Positions 49,001 through 60,035 of a stretch of DNA of 64,000 nt are shown in pieces (position 1 is the stretch's first letter; each line of letters starts with the position of its first letter). The DNA is from Benincasa hispida (lineage: Eukaryota > Streptophyta > Magnoliopsida > Cucurbitales > Cucurbitaceae), in contig NC_052350.1 in assembly GCF_009727055.1 (NCBI RefSeq), positions 17,984,650-18,048,649 of the forward strand, read 5' to 3'. Below the pieces are notes generated by a model. It made no database searches. It saw only the letters and a list, made by a program, of their open reading frames with translations, and was not told the DNA's origin. The translations under genes and the position numbers were made by a program.

Positions 49001-50364
49001 TTTGGTGTATAAATATTAAACGTCATAAAGTCATTTTTTTAATCAAATAAAGGCGAGAGCAAGATTCATACAATTATCTTTTAAAAATGCTAATTTATTA
49101 AGAGCAACTTGAGGCTAATTTCTCGACGAGAAAAGAATATACATATAAAATATATTCTTTTATAAAAAAAAATTATCACAAGTTAAATTTATATATATTA
49201 AATGAGTTATTTTCAATAAAATTTTTATTTAAAAAATAATATAAATATTTATTATAAAAATAATACTATTATATATGTAAAAGAGCGGGGATGGGGAAGA
49301 AATTATCCCCGCTCCCTCATCCATTCCTCGTGTAATCAGGGATTCTCCGTCCTGTTTGAGGCAGGTCCCCGCAAGATAAATGGACATCAGTAATTGACAT
49401 ACGTTCAATAATATATATTAAAAAGAGAAGGCCACGCTCGTTTTTCTTCCTCCAAATTTTCATCTCTTTTTTTATATGTATATGTGTCTAATCCAGTAGA
49501 TATATACTTCATGTTTAATCTCACATAGACAATAACTGGATAAACATAAATTTAAATTCATTTCTTTAAAATATTTATATTTTTTCACACATATTAATAG
49601 TTATTGATTCACCATTAAAATTTCAAATCGTGAAAATAAAAAGATTCTACAAAATAACAAATAAATAAGAATAATATTTAGGTGCAGTCTAAATTGTACT
49701 AAGTTCTATACTCCTCTTTTCATGCATACATAAAAAATATATTTTTAATCATTTTCTTAAAACAATTAGACATGTGTCAAATTTTAATTGGGTGTAAATA
49801 TTTTTAATAATTAATTAGAAAGATAATTTTGACTTGTGATCGTAAATGATTACTTAAATTGATGATTATAGTTCTTTGAATGTTGGAGAAGTAAGAGTTG
49901 TTTTTGTAAAAATAAATAAATAAATAATTTTGGAGGATTCAAAAGAGTATTTCAAAAGGTCGTTATCCGTTGGTTGTGACTGTAACGGCTATATTGCCGC
50001 CCAATTTCTCAGCGTGGTGCGGTGGGCTCCGCATAGAGCCGACAAATGCTTATGGTCTCCTTTTTTAAAAAATAAAGGGAATGATATCGGTCAATAATTT
50101 TGTTCCATTTTATTTTATTTTATTTTTTGGTTTACTTTTTTTAAGTATTCTTTTATTTCTCTTGAACTGATTTATTATATATTTTTTTAATAAAGCAAAA
50201 CTGGGAATCTCCAAAGCTGCCTAATCATACTTGAGTGTGATTTTGGACGAATAACTAGTTTCACCCATAATCTGTTAGGTAATTATAATGGTCTGATATT
50301 GATTAAGAATTGATATGTTTTGTAAAAGAGATGGGATATAAAATTTAGGGAAAAATATTTTTTG
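46031..50364. other. AT-rich intergenic DNA
   Basis: No gene is supported. Simple repeats include TA runs at about 47688-47702, T/A homopolymers and TAT triplets. 47990-48150 holds loose copies of an ATCACTGATAGA-like motif. Near 49285-49315 GAGCGGGGAT and ATCCCCGCTC form a short GC-rich hairpin. About 49960-50050 is a small GC-rich patch without a recognisable frame. Confidence 0.5.
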
Positions 50365-50915
50365 ATCCCTCGTTTTTGGTTTAGTTTTTATTTAAATCTT
50401 AAGTTTCAATATGCTACATATTTAGTTTTTTAAGTTTTGAGTTTGATTTTAATTTAGTCCATAAATTTTGAACTGTTACAATTTTACTCTTGATATTTGA
50501 ATTTTGTTTCAATTTGATCCCTATGTCTCGAGGGTTACACTTTTAATTTTAATTTTTTTTACTAAATACTCACTTTCCGTCTTTTGGAGTTAATTTATAT
50601 TAATAAATAAAAAATCGTTAAAAAAATTATAAATAACTAAGTTTTACTTGTTTTTTATCACTTTTTAAATTTAATTTAAATTTCACTTCTAATTATTTTT
50701 AATTAATTCATAGAAATTGACGTTCATGAAAAATTGAGGTTAAAAATGTAAAATCTTAAAATCTATGGACTAAATTGAAACAAAATTCAAATTTCAAGGG
50801 TAAAATTGTACAATTTTGAAACTTATGGACTAAATTAAAACAAAACTCAAAACTTAAAGATTAAATTTTCAAAATGAACCAAATAGAAACTAAAATCAGA
50901 TAAAAAATGTATTAT
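50365..50915. mobile_element. Foldback MITE with ~200-bp inverted arms
   Basis: The left arm (about 50380-50540) and the right arm (about 50745-50900) are inverted copies. For example AATTTAGTCCATAAATTTTG and TTTGAATTTTGTTTCAATTT on the left match reverse complements on the right (ATGGACTAAATT, AAATTGAAACAAAATTC). This is the common plant AATTTAGTCC-type foldback element. Exact ends and target duplication are not resolved. Confidence 0.65.
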
Positions 50916-51099
50916 TATCTAAAATTTAAAATAGTTATGTCCCATATATATTCAACAATGAAAAACTGTTATTACAATGCAATCTCACTGAATATTTTTC
51001 TTAATTTTGACATGATTAAAATTATCTTTTAATTTAAATTGTGACGTTTGACAGTGGTATAAAATAATTATTCTCGTAAAAGATCCCAAATCATTTTAA

Positions 51100-51275
51100 A
51101 TGAACTTTGGTGAGTAAAATGAATTCGTATTCCTCAATATGATTTCATGACGACAAGATCCCTATTTATTAGAGTAAAACAAACTCATCCCCTAGAATCA
51201 TGTAGAAGATTAAGGAATAAGTTAAAAAGGGAATAATTCAAAGCCAAAACCTATTACAACTAGTATTCTAATATA
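51100..51275 (-). mobile_element. 3' LTR of the outermost copia element, approximate left end
   Basis: Minus-strand RNase H sequence ending FTKGL is followed by a polypurine tract TTGAGGGG (51283-51276) and then TATATTAGAATACTAGTTGT, a typical short copia LTR start. An AATAAATAGGGATC stretch inside could include its TATA region. Left end estimated. Confidence 0.45.
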
Positions 51276-51283
51276 CCCCTCAA

Positions 51284-51923
51284 ATACATGAAGGTAGAGA
51301 AGTCATTAGTTTATGGTAAAATAAGAAAGTTTGCTAAAAAAGACCTTTGGTGAATAAATTGACCACTTGATCTTTGAAAGAAACAAACGAAACGATGATA
51401 TCCTTACGAGAAATTATTTTCTCAAACAAAATGATATAGTCAATTTCAATATACTATATTCAGATATGAAAAATATGATTGTTGGCAAGAGAAATAGAGG
51501 ATATGTTGTCACACCACAAGACCGAGGTTTCAGTTAAATAGATATGTAGAACACAATGCAATTGACGAAGCTAGTAGAGATCTACGGTAGTAGTGGCAAG
51601 GGACTGATATTCAACTTTAGTAGAAGACCAAGAGATAGTTTGTGTTTCTTTGTAGACTAACATATGGTAGTGGTGGATTGTTGATCAAATGCATCAATAG
51701 TCCAATTAGCATGATAAAAGGCAATCAGAGATAAATCACTAGACCAAGAAAGAATGCCAAATTTTTTAGTACCACATAGAAACTTAAGAGTATGTTTGAT
51801 CGCATGAAATGATCAACAGTAAAGGTCTACATGAATTGACTCATACAATTCACAAAAAAGACAATACCAGGCCAAGCGAATGTGATATACTGAAGAGAAC
51901 CAGCACAGTGATAATAAAAGGTC
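51284..51923 (-). pseudogene. Ty1-copia RT end/RNase H, 3' part of an interrupted pol
   Basis: Minus-strand translation in shifting frames gives AGSLQYITFAWPGIVFFVN, STKVEYQSLATTTVDLY, VLWCDNISSISLANNHIF and KDIIVSFVSFKDQV then LFTKG, the ordered C-terminal motifs of copia pol. Stops are frequent. The 5' half of the same pol lies at 58822-59700. Between them sits an inserted LTR flanked on both sides by ACCTC (51924-51928 and 58817-58821). Confidence 0.82.
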
Positions 51924-51928
51924 ACCTC

Positions 51929-53815
51929 TAATGAATGCGTGAACATCCATAGTGGAAGCGGATCGGATTCTAATTGTTTTATTTTATAGAAACGATTAAA
52001 ATTCAGAAGACGAAAATCATATGAATTTTAAAAATACATCATGTTTCAATATAGATAAGATAAGAAATTAGGGTTAAGTATTACTTACCTTTGTAGTCAC
52101 AAAAAACCTTCATGAATTTCTCTCTGATCACAAACTCAACTATCTCCTTGAAATACAAACCAAGAACACGACAATGCCAAATCTCGATTGGTCAGACACC
52201 ACCACTAGATTCCTTTGTTATCCTCTAAAGGGATGAGAATCCACGAGAGGAGTGGGCTTCGTGATTAATTTTGCTAAGAAAAAAATCTTGAGAGAGGAAA
52301 AGTTATAGAGCGTTCAATTGAGAAAGCAGTTCTCCTTCTATCTTCTATGTGAGCCTCAAGAGAGGAGATTAAATCTAAATTAATCTCTATGCAAAAACAT
52401 CCCCCACTTCCACGATTTGAGAGAATAAAGGGGGACAAAGTTATGAAAAAAATAACTCCCTCATTTTAATTAATATAAAATTAAAAATTAAAAATAAATT
52501 TCAAATTTAAATCAATTTAATATATCAACATAGACATATAATAACTAATTTACTATATATATCATATATTAAAAGTATATGTCATATCCAATATAACATA
52601 TAAGTTATAGTTTATATTATATCGCATATAATATAACCTATGGTTTAATATTCTCTCATTCAACCTATAGTATTTAATATGAATCAAATTCATATTAAAT
52701 TTAACCAATAGTATTTATATGAATCATATTCATATAGTTAATATTTGAATCATATTCAAATATTTATTTCCTCATAAATAAAACTTTATATTATAATATA
52801 TCAAGTACATTATATTAATTATATCACGTATAATTAATTTATATTAATTATATCACATATAATTAATTTTCTCAATTAATCTGAACAACTCAAATTAGTC
52901 CAAAATTAATTTGATTATTAATAATCTTAGTTGAGCTACTGAGAGGACCTGATAGACTCTTATAGATTGAAGCTCCAATGGTATTTGGTTAATTAATTAA
53001 ACTCTTTAATTAAATTACCAACTTCCATTAACTATCAGCCACTCCACTAAAGACCGACAACTCTTCGCACTACAAATATATTTCTGTGTCCATTGGATAT
53101 AACCAATCAACGGTGCGTTGATCCTTCATAAATTGCTTGTAAGTACAACTGGGCCAAAATTACCATTTTATCTCTATAGTTACATCTAACTCCTTAAGTA
53201 CCATTGATTCCTCTAATGAACAATAAGTCATAGTCCAACTATGACCAAACCCCTCTCGGGCTAAGTGAGAGTGTGGTGCCACATTGTTCAAGCCCCAGAA
53301 TCAGCTCTTAAGGATGCAATTTCTCTACTTACCCTAACAATAGGGAAGGAGTGAATTCCATCTTATGAAGTTGCGTTCCCAATTCCTTATTAGACGAATC
53401 CCCAAAATGGAAGGCATATTGAGTCGGTGATACTGTCCACTCTCATCCATGCAGATCAAAGGACCGTCTTCATAGGTAGGAATTCACAACTCACCAGGAT
53501 TCAAGTTAAGTCACCTATGGCCATCTTGGTGAAATGTAAGTCTTTTCTATCGACGGTGTTATATAGTGAGACTATTCATTTCGTGGTCCAATCTTATACA
53601 AACTCTTTGTATAGAGCACCCGCGCTTACATGTCTTCACATGAATAATTAGGATCAGGTCATTTATAGCACTTTATAACAATTGTAACAACTATAAAGCG
53701 AACTGTGTTCGTAGTATCACCAGGATAAGGTATCCAGCCTTATTCATCTACTACAGACCGTTTAGGTTATCTCTTAAACATGATCCACCTGTATGTCTCT
53801 ACATATATGTTTAAG
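51929..53815 (-). mobile_element. Copia-type LTR (level 2), 3' portion
   Basis: Minus-strand LTR of the same family as 37623-39576. It contains the AAACATATATGTAGAGACAT region near its right end and the GGATCCGCTTCC-like tail near its left end. Its 5' 158 bp are displaced to 58659-58816 by a second insertion. Together they make about 2.04 kb with a perfect 5-bp ACCTC duplication. No internal coding region, so it is a solo LTR. Confidence 0.82.
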
Positions 53816-54067
53816 TTGAAGGAAATCTAAATAGAGATCTCCATTAGCGGAAGCAAGATCTTTCCAAGCCATTATGCAAGAATAAATGGATTCACAAACA
53901 TACAAGAATAGTTATACATTATAAAGAAAATTACAACATGCTATCTTAACTAAATACAACAGGAATTGAGAGACATACCTTGAAGAACTCTTCTTTTGGA
54001 AATCTCTCACTCTCATGAGCAATCGCACAACAATATCTCGCTCTCGTGAGCAATGGTCTAGCCAACC
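53816..54067 (-). mobile_element. Copia-type LTR (level 3), 3' portion
   Basis: On the plus strand it starts TTGAAGGAAATC and shows AGCGGAAGCAAGATCTTTCC, the reverse complement of the family's LTR 3' end. Its other part is 56723-58658. The preceding TTAAG (53811-53815) corresponds to ATAAG at 58659-58663, a 5-bp duplication with one mismatch. Confidence 0.75.
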
Positions 54068-54435
54068 TGTGAAACCTGGATTTCCATTTTTCCTACTTAA
54101 GCAGGTAATTAAAGGAATTAACTAAGTGAAAGTTAAATCCTATGTTGGAGAGAAGGAAATTTCTAAGTGTTAAATAGATTTTCCTTAAGTAATTTTGGAG
54201 TTAAGCCTTAATTGGTGAAATTTGGCTAAGTGTAAAGTCAAAAGGAACCATGCGTTTAGTGTTAACATATGAGATGAGGTTAAAGTATAGTATGAAGCCG
54301 AAGGCAACCATGAGTGAGCTTGTGAGGTTGAACGAATGATTGGCCGAAGCGTTGGCAAGAGGCATTACTAAGAGTTGCTCATGCGTTGAGAATGCATGAA
54401 CAAGAGCAGAAAGAGCGAGATGTTGAGCGCAAGGC

Positions 54436-55070
54436 ACTGGGTAGACGATCGTGTAACAAATAACCGACATTACAATATGAGGTAAGCGATCATGTAGCAA
54501 ATGAGCGGTGCTACACAATGAGATAGGCGATCATATAGTAAATACACGGAGCTAAGCGATGCGCTAGATGATCGTGTAGATACGCACGGCGTTAAACGAT
54601 GAGAAGTGACGTGCTAGACGGTCGAACTATACGATAGGCAAAGTACTACGCGATTAGTGTAAGCGCTAGACGATAAGTGTAGAAGCTGGACGATAGCGCT
54701 AAACGATAGCACTATACAATAGCATTAAGCGTTAAGCGGTGCACTGACGCTAAGTGATGGACTACACGATGGCACTACGCGATGGGCGTGGGTGCTAGAC
54801 GATAGCCGTGCTGCGCTAAACGATGAGCAGACATGCTACATGATAGGCAGAATGCTTAGCGATGGGCAATGATGTTAAGCGATAGGCAAACGCGTTAGAC
54901 GATAAGGAATCGGCGTTAAACAATGGAGGTAAACGATGGGCGCAATAGCTAAGCGATAGGCCATGCGCGAAATCGTTGAGAGCAGGATCGTTTACTAAAT
55001 GATTAAGCTACATGATGGGCATTGGAGCTAAGCGATAGATGTAGGAACTAAGCGATGGAGCGATGCTGAG
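54436..55070. repeat. Degenerate CTARRCGAT array, ~30 copies
   Basis: A 635-bp run of a motif near GCTAAACGATGGGC, appearing as CTAGACGATAG, CTAAGCGATAG, CTACACGATGG and TTAAACGATGA, every ~15-25 bp. Only the CGAT/YGAT core and the preceding CTA are steady. It is inside the gypsy-type LTR; open frames across it are spurious. Confidence 0.85.
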
Positions 55071-55964
55071 GCTTGTTTTACGCAAGGCTAATGAGCTCAT
55101 CCGGATAAATAGTTGTACCGAGAGATGGATAGACTTGAGTTAGTAGGAGTGGATGAATAAATATTTATGCAAGGGAAATATTATGCATGAGGAGGACAAC
55201 TCAAGTAGGTGTGTGGCATGGGAGTAGGTGAATGGCAAGAGAGTAGGTGGTAGCAAAACATGGTGCAAATACCCCAAAGTAGAAGGTGCCATGCGTTGGA
55301 GGCTTGGTAAAGATTATAAGGATCGTTTCCTTTGGCTTATAAATACCACTACAAGATGTCTCTTCCATTCATAAGTTAAAACCTCTTCAAAGAGCGTGAG
55401 GAATAGTGTTAGAGGATGGATTTGAAAGAGACCATGAGTTGGGAGTGAGATCATGCATCGGTTATGAAGTTCCAAGAGGAGGAGATGCTGGCGGACAATA
55501 AAGACTAGAAGTAGCATCAACATCGGATGAGGATATCTCCCAGAATACTCATGCATTTGGAGTGATTCTAAAGCCACATAAAAGCTCTGAGAGTCTAGTT
55601 TTTAGAGTAGGGCTATTGAAGAAGAAGCTCCAAGGAATCAGACTAGAGAGTGAGGAAAAGACAGAAGAGTCAAGCTGTCGGGTAAGTTTGGGCCAGTCTT
55701 GAGACATTTAGAGAATGTTTGTTGAAGGAAGTATCTCGAGATAAGGCTTATAATTATGAGTAATCTAAGCTTAAAACTGAATCTGGATCTTAGGATTGAA
55801 AAGAGAGCCCGAGGTGATCAAGGAACTTCTAAAGAGGAAGATTCCTATCCTAATCAAGGTGAGTGGTATATTCTTTTAAGTCTTATGCATATCTTTTAAA
55901 GTAAATTATATATGTTGATGTTATGAATGAGTAAATAGCATGAGAATGAGATTATGTGATTGGG

Positions 55965-56110
55965 ATGGTCAGGAGGTCAATAGACCTAGTTCTTGAGCCC
56001 GAGAGCAGAGCCTCATAGGATGGCCAGGGGACCGAGAGGTCTAGTTCTTGAGCTTGTGGGAGGAACCTCGTATGGGATGGTCAGAGGGCTGAGGGATCTA
56101 GCTTTTGAGC
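55965..56110. repeat. Tandem repeat, ~55-60 bp unit (GATGGTCAGGxGxCxxATAG...TTCTTGAGCCC)
   Basis: Three units with GGATGGTCAGG-like and CTAGTTCTTGAGCC-like blocks, followed by a pair of AGTTAACTATCTACCRTG blocks at about 56183 and 56230. Located in the gypsy-type LTR. Confidence 0.8.
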
Positions 56111-56722
56111 CCATAATCGGGGAGCTATGTGCACATAGGGAACAAAGGGAATACAAAAGAGTAAGCGTTTATAATTAGTAACAGTTAACTATCTACCATG
56201 TGTGTAGGTAAAGAATAGACTCATGCTAAGTAGTTATCAGTTAACTATCTACCGTGCGAGTAGATAGAGATCAAAATCATTCAAAGTTGAGGTTTGAGTA
56301 TTAACCTCGTATTTATGATATGCTTGTTATTATGAGTTGAAATAGACTCTAGAAGTTGCTTACCACTCACTGAACTTTGTGAAGCTCATTCTGTTATTTC
56401 ATGTTTTTCTTCCCAGGTAGCAAAAGGTGAGGAGTTCCAGAATGCTGCTAAGGTCAAGGTCTGCCACAAGCCACAGTCACATTTCGGAGGGTTTAAGAGT
56501 GGTTTTTGTAAACTTTGTAGTTAAGACTTGGATTTGTATAAACATTACATTACTATAATAAGATGGGCCTACTTAATCAGTAGTTGTTATCTCCTTGACT
56601 TAAAGTTTACTAAGTGAAGTAAAGAGGTTCAGATGGGCAGTAGATATCACAAAAAGGTGGTATCTGTAGTCCGTCGTGCCTCCCCTTGGGCTCAAGAGGC
56701 GGGCTCAGGGCAGGGTGTGACA

Positions 56723-58658
56723 TAACCTCTCGCTGTTATTACAATCACGAACAATATGCTCCTTGAACATCAACCTTTTGACACTACCACTCGGCAACCT
56801 TGGTATTCTCGGAGTGAGAATCCATGAGGTGTGGACTCTATGTGAATTTGGTAGAGGAAAGAAGGAAAAAAACGATCAAACTATACGATCAAGTAAGTGG
56901 GAGAAAGGTTTTGTCTATCGCATAGACTGATAATAGTTGATCGTTTAGTAAATCTCGCTCTTGTGAGAATCGTATAGCCGATCGTTTAGTCTCTCGCTCA
57001 ATATTTTACATGATCGTCTAGCAAAGAAAATCTCGCTCGATCATTTAGTATCTCGCTCAATCGTTTACACGATCGTTTAGTCTCTCGCTAGATCGTTTAG
57101 TAAATCTTGCTAGATCGTTTATATGATCGTTTAGTAAATCTCGCTAGATCGTTTACACAATTGTTTAGGCTCTCACTAGAGGGTTATCATGTAGTCTCTC
57201 GTGAGTAAACTATAAGTTATTCACTAAAAATGAAGTGATCATTTATAAAATGAAAACTTTTTTCATTTTATCCTTCAGTTATTCAAAATTGAAATTAACC
57301 TCCCACTTGCACGGTTGATTGAGAAAAGATATAACCAACAAATAATTATCTTATAATTTTTTTTATTATAAATAAATATAATAACTAACTTATCATATTA
57401 TATTTATAACCTATAGTTTTAATATCACATCATATGTAATATTTAAACCATAGTTCTTTTCTCCTTTATTTAATATAAATCATATTTATATCGATTCCTT
57501 CAATTAATGTATCTAATACATCAAATCAATTATATCACATATAATCAATTTAATTATATCATATATAATAAAATTCCCTCTTGTTACTTTGAAAATTTCA
57601 AACTAACCCAAAAACTTATTCTCAACTTGAATCTATTGAGCTACCAAGGGGACCTTATGGACCTATAGCTTGAATCTTCAGTGGTACGTGAATAACTAAC
57701 TAAACTCTTTAGTCACGAGATCCATCATTCGTTAACTGTCGATCACTCCACTAAAGACTGATAGGTACACTCTTCGCACTATAGATATATTTATGTGTCC
57801 ATATAACCAACCAACAGTGCAATGACCATTCACAAATCGCTCGTAAGTACAATTGAGCCAATTTACCGTTTTGCCCTTGTAGTTACATCTAACTTCTTAA
57901 GTACCACTGATTCCTCTAATGAACAATAAGTCATAGTCCTACTATGATTGAGTCCTCTCTTCCAAAAAGAGGGTGTGGCCACTATGTTCAAGATCCGGAA
58001 TCAGCCCTTAATGGATCAATTTATTTACTTATCCCTGCTTCGGGGAATGAGTGAATTCCGTCTTGTGTAGCTGAGTTCCCAGCTCCCTAATCAGACGAAT
58101 CCCAAAAAGGTAGGCTTGTTGAGTTGGTAATCTGGCTACTCTCACCCATACTAATCAAAGGACCACCTTTATAGGCAAGAGTTTCCAACTCACTCAGGAT
58201 TAAGGTCATGTCACCTATGGTCATTTTAGTGAAATATAAGTCTCAATTATCAACGGTGTTATATAAAGAGACTAATCATCTCGTGGTCCAGTCTTATACA
58301 AGCTCTTTATATAGGATACCCCCGCTTGCATGTTTCCACATGAATGGTCAGGATCAGGCTATTTGTAGCACTTTACAACACTTGTAACATCTACAAAGCG
58401 GGTTGTATCCGTAATGTCACAAGGATAAGATATCCCTTCTTTATCCTTATACTTTAGACCATTTAGGTTATTTCTTAAGGTATGATCCACTTGTATGTCT
58501 CACATATATGCTTAAGTTACATGAAATAACCACATATCTTAGTTTTTTGGATTTGAGTAAATGCAAATAAAATAACGTTTATTTTACTAATAACAATGTG
58601 TACAAAATGTTTACAAACTACGAGACAACTGGGAGAATTAGGACACCAATCCCAAATA
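56723..58658 (-). mobile_element. Copia-type LTR (level 3), 5' portion
   Basis: Minus strand starts TATTTGGGATTGGTGTCCTA at 58658, matching the family LTR start, then TCGTAGTTTGTAAAC and the family core (ATATATGTGAGACATACAAG). It ends where the gypsy-type LTR begins; the remaining 252 bp is 53816-54067. Combined length is about 2.18 kb. Confidence 0.8.
56938..57200. repeat. CGATCGTTTAG array with TAAATCTCGCTAGAT spacers
   Basis: More than ten copies of GATCGTTTAG or its variants, alternating with AGTAAATCTCGCT or AGTCTCTCGCT, unit ~21 bp and partly ~42 bp. It is inside the level-3 copia-type LTR. A diverged CTCTCGTGAGCAA segment also occurs in the other part of the same LTR (about 54010-54060). 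Confidence 0.85.
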
Positions 58659-58816
58659 ATAAGTTATATATGACAAGCTTGGATCTTAGTTTATTGGTTT
58701 TGTGGGTTAATGCTACTAAATGTCAAATAAAATACCTTTTATTTTATTAGATAAATAAATTATTTGTACATTACAATGATACAAGACCCATAAAATTCAG
58801 GGTATCAACCCGAACA
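58659..58816 (-). mobile_element. Copia-type LTR (level 2), 5' end
   Basis: Minus strand starts TGTTCGGGTTGATACCC at 58816 and runs through AACCCACAAAACCAATAAAC to TATATAACTTA, where the level-3 LTR interrupts it. The sequence resumes at 53815 with CTTAAACATATATG. Outside lies ACCTC (58817-58821), equal to 51924-51928. Confidence 0.8.
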
Positions 58817-58821
58817 ACCTC

Positions 58822-59700
58822 ATGATAGGCAATTGCAGTAGTATGCATATCAATAGTAGTGGATATGTGAGTGAGGTAAAAGTTAGTTGATCCCATTCAA
58901 GAAGTGAACAAATTAGCCAAATATTTGTCCCGATTAATGAAAAGGCCATCAGATAAGGGGTGAATCTCCAAACTAAAAAAGAACGCATATGGCTATTATC
59001 TAAAATATGAAATTCACATATCGATTGCCGTTTTAAAGTGAAGATATATGTAGTAGAAGGACTAGTAATAATAACATAATCAACATATAAGAGAAGATAA
59101 ATTAATGAAGAGCCAATCTAACGCACGAAAAGGGAAGAATCAGTTGTGGAGGTAACAAAACAAAGCATCAACAAATAGAAGGTGGATCATTCAAACCAGG
59201 CACGAGCGGCCTATTTGAGTCCATATAGGCTTTTATGCAATAAGAATACATTATTTGGACAAGATTGATTAACAAAATCAATAGGTAGTCATAAATATTG
59301 TTTCTTCTAATGTATCATACAGGAAGCCACTTTGGACATCTAACTTATTCAAGGTCCTTGATGATGAGTAGTAAGAGCTAGATAACCTGAATAGTCGGTT
59401 ACTTGATAATAGGGCTAAAGGTTTCATCGAAATCAAGGTCTCCAACTTGATGATAACCTTTGACTAAAAGACGAGCCTTATAACGTGCTATAGTACCGTC
59501 TAGATTAAACTTGATATGAAACACCCATCGACAACAAACCACACTATTCATGGACGAGTCACAAGAAACCAATGACCGTGTACCTTGTTCTTGGAGGGCA
59601 TTGAATTCTTTAGCCATTGCTTGTCTCCCCTCTCAATATTTGGATGTCTTAATATAAGAGGTGGGAGAAAGTGGAATAGTTGAGCATATAACAAGGTTAG
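58822..59700 (-). pseudogene. Ty1-copia reverse transcriptase, 5' part of an interrupted pol
   Basis: The best-preserved stretch (59399-59617) reads MAKEFNALQEQGTRSLV, CRWVFHIKFNLDGTIARYKA and GYHQVGDLDFDETFSPIIK, the start of the copia RT domain. It is preceded by KPKVSL- and EGRQ-like linker sequence. Downstream on the minus strand come YIQ-like remnants, LLYVDYVIITSPSTTY (YVDD box altered to YVDY) and WRFTPYLMAFSLIGTN, in several frames. Homology ends at the ACCTC duplication and resumes at 51923. Inactive. Confidence 0.85.
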
Positions 59701-59859
59701 AGAAACCTTTGGTTTCATAATGCCAGATATAGCCCACGTTTACATGGGAATATTTATTACATGGAACATCCAATGGAGTGGAGCGAATAATTAGTACAAC
59801 TAATTACCAGACGTAAACAAGCAAGCAAGCATGTTGAATCAAGCAAGCATGTTGAATCA

Positions 59860-60035
59860 GACATATAAGGTAGAGTAATATATACATCATTAATGATGGT
59901 TTTTGGGTTGAGGAAGGTTTTTTTGACGATAATGCCAACGGTCAAAGTGTCATCGAAAAAAGTTTTCCCGACAGTTTTTTTTACTTTTCTCAACAGTTTC
60001 GTATGTCGAGAAAAATCAAATTTCTTGTAGTAATT
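59860..60035 (-). mobile_element. Truncated CACTA-type terminus
   Basis: Minus strand from about 60029 begins TACTACAAGAAATTTGATTT, the CACTA end with one change, followed by GTCGGGAAAAC and GACGATAA repeats on the other side. No matching opposite end is found before the copia RT, so this is a fragment. It is a different family from the 8853-12906 element. Confidence 0.5.

Larger units (their letters stand above)
54068..56722 (+). mobile_element. Ty3-gypsy-type solo LTR (level 4), 2655 bp
   Basis: Starts TGTGAAACCTGG and ends CAGGGTGTGACA, a TGT...ACA pair. Flanks are CAACC (54063-54067) and TAACC (56723-56727), a 5-bp duplication with one mismatch. No coding domains or PBS, so it is a solo LTR. 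The 3' third has the GTCCGTCGTGCCTCCCC...GGGTGTGACA type of ending seen in plant gypsy LTRs. It carries a CGAT array (54436-55070) and a tandem repeat (55965-56110). Lineage not resolved. Confidence 0.72.

Noticed and set aside
54436..57200. CRISPR-like array
   Set aside because: Spacing is irregular, repeats are degenerate, there are no cas genes and the genome is a plant's.
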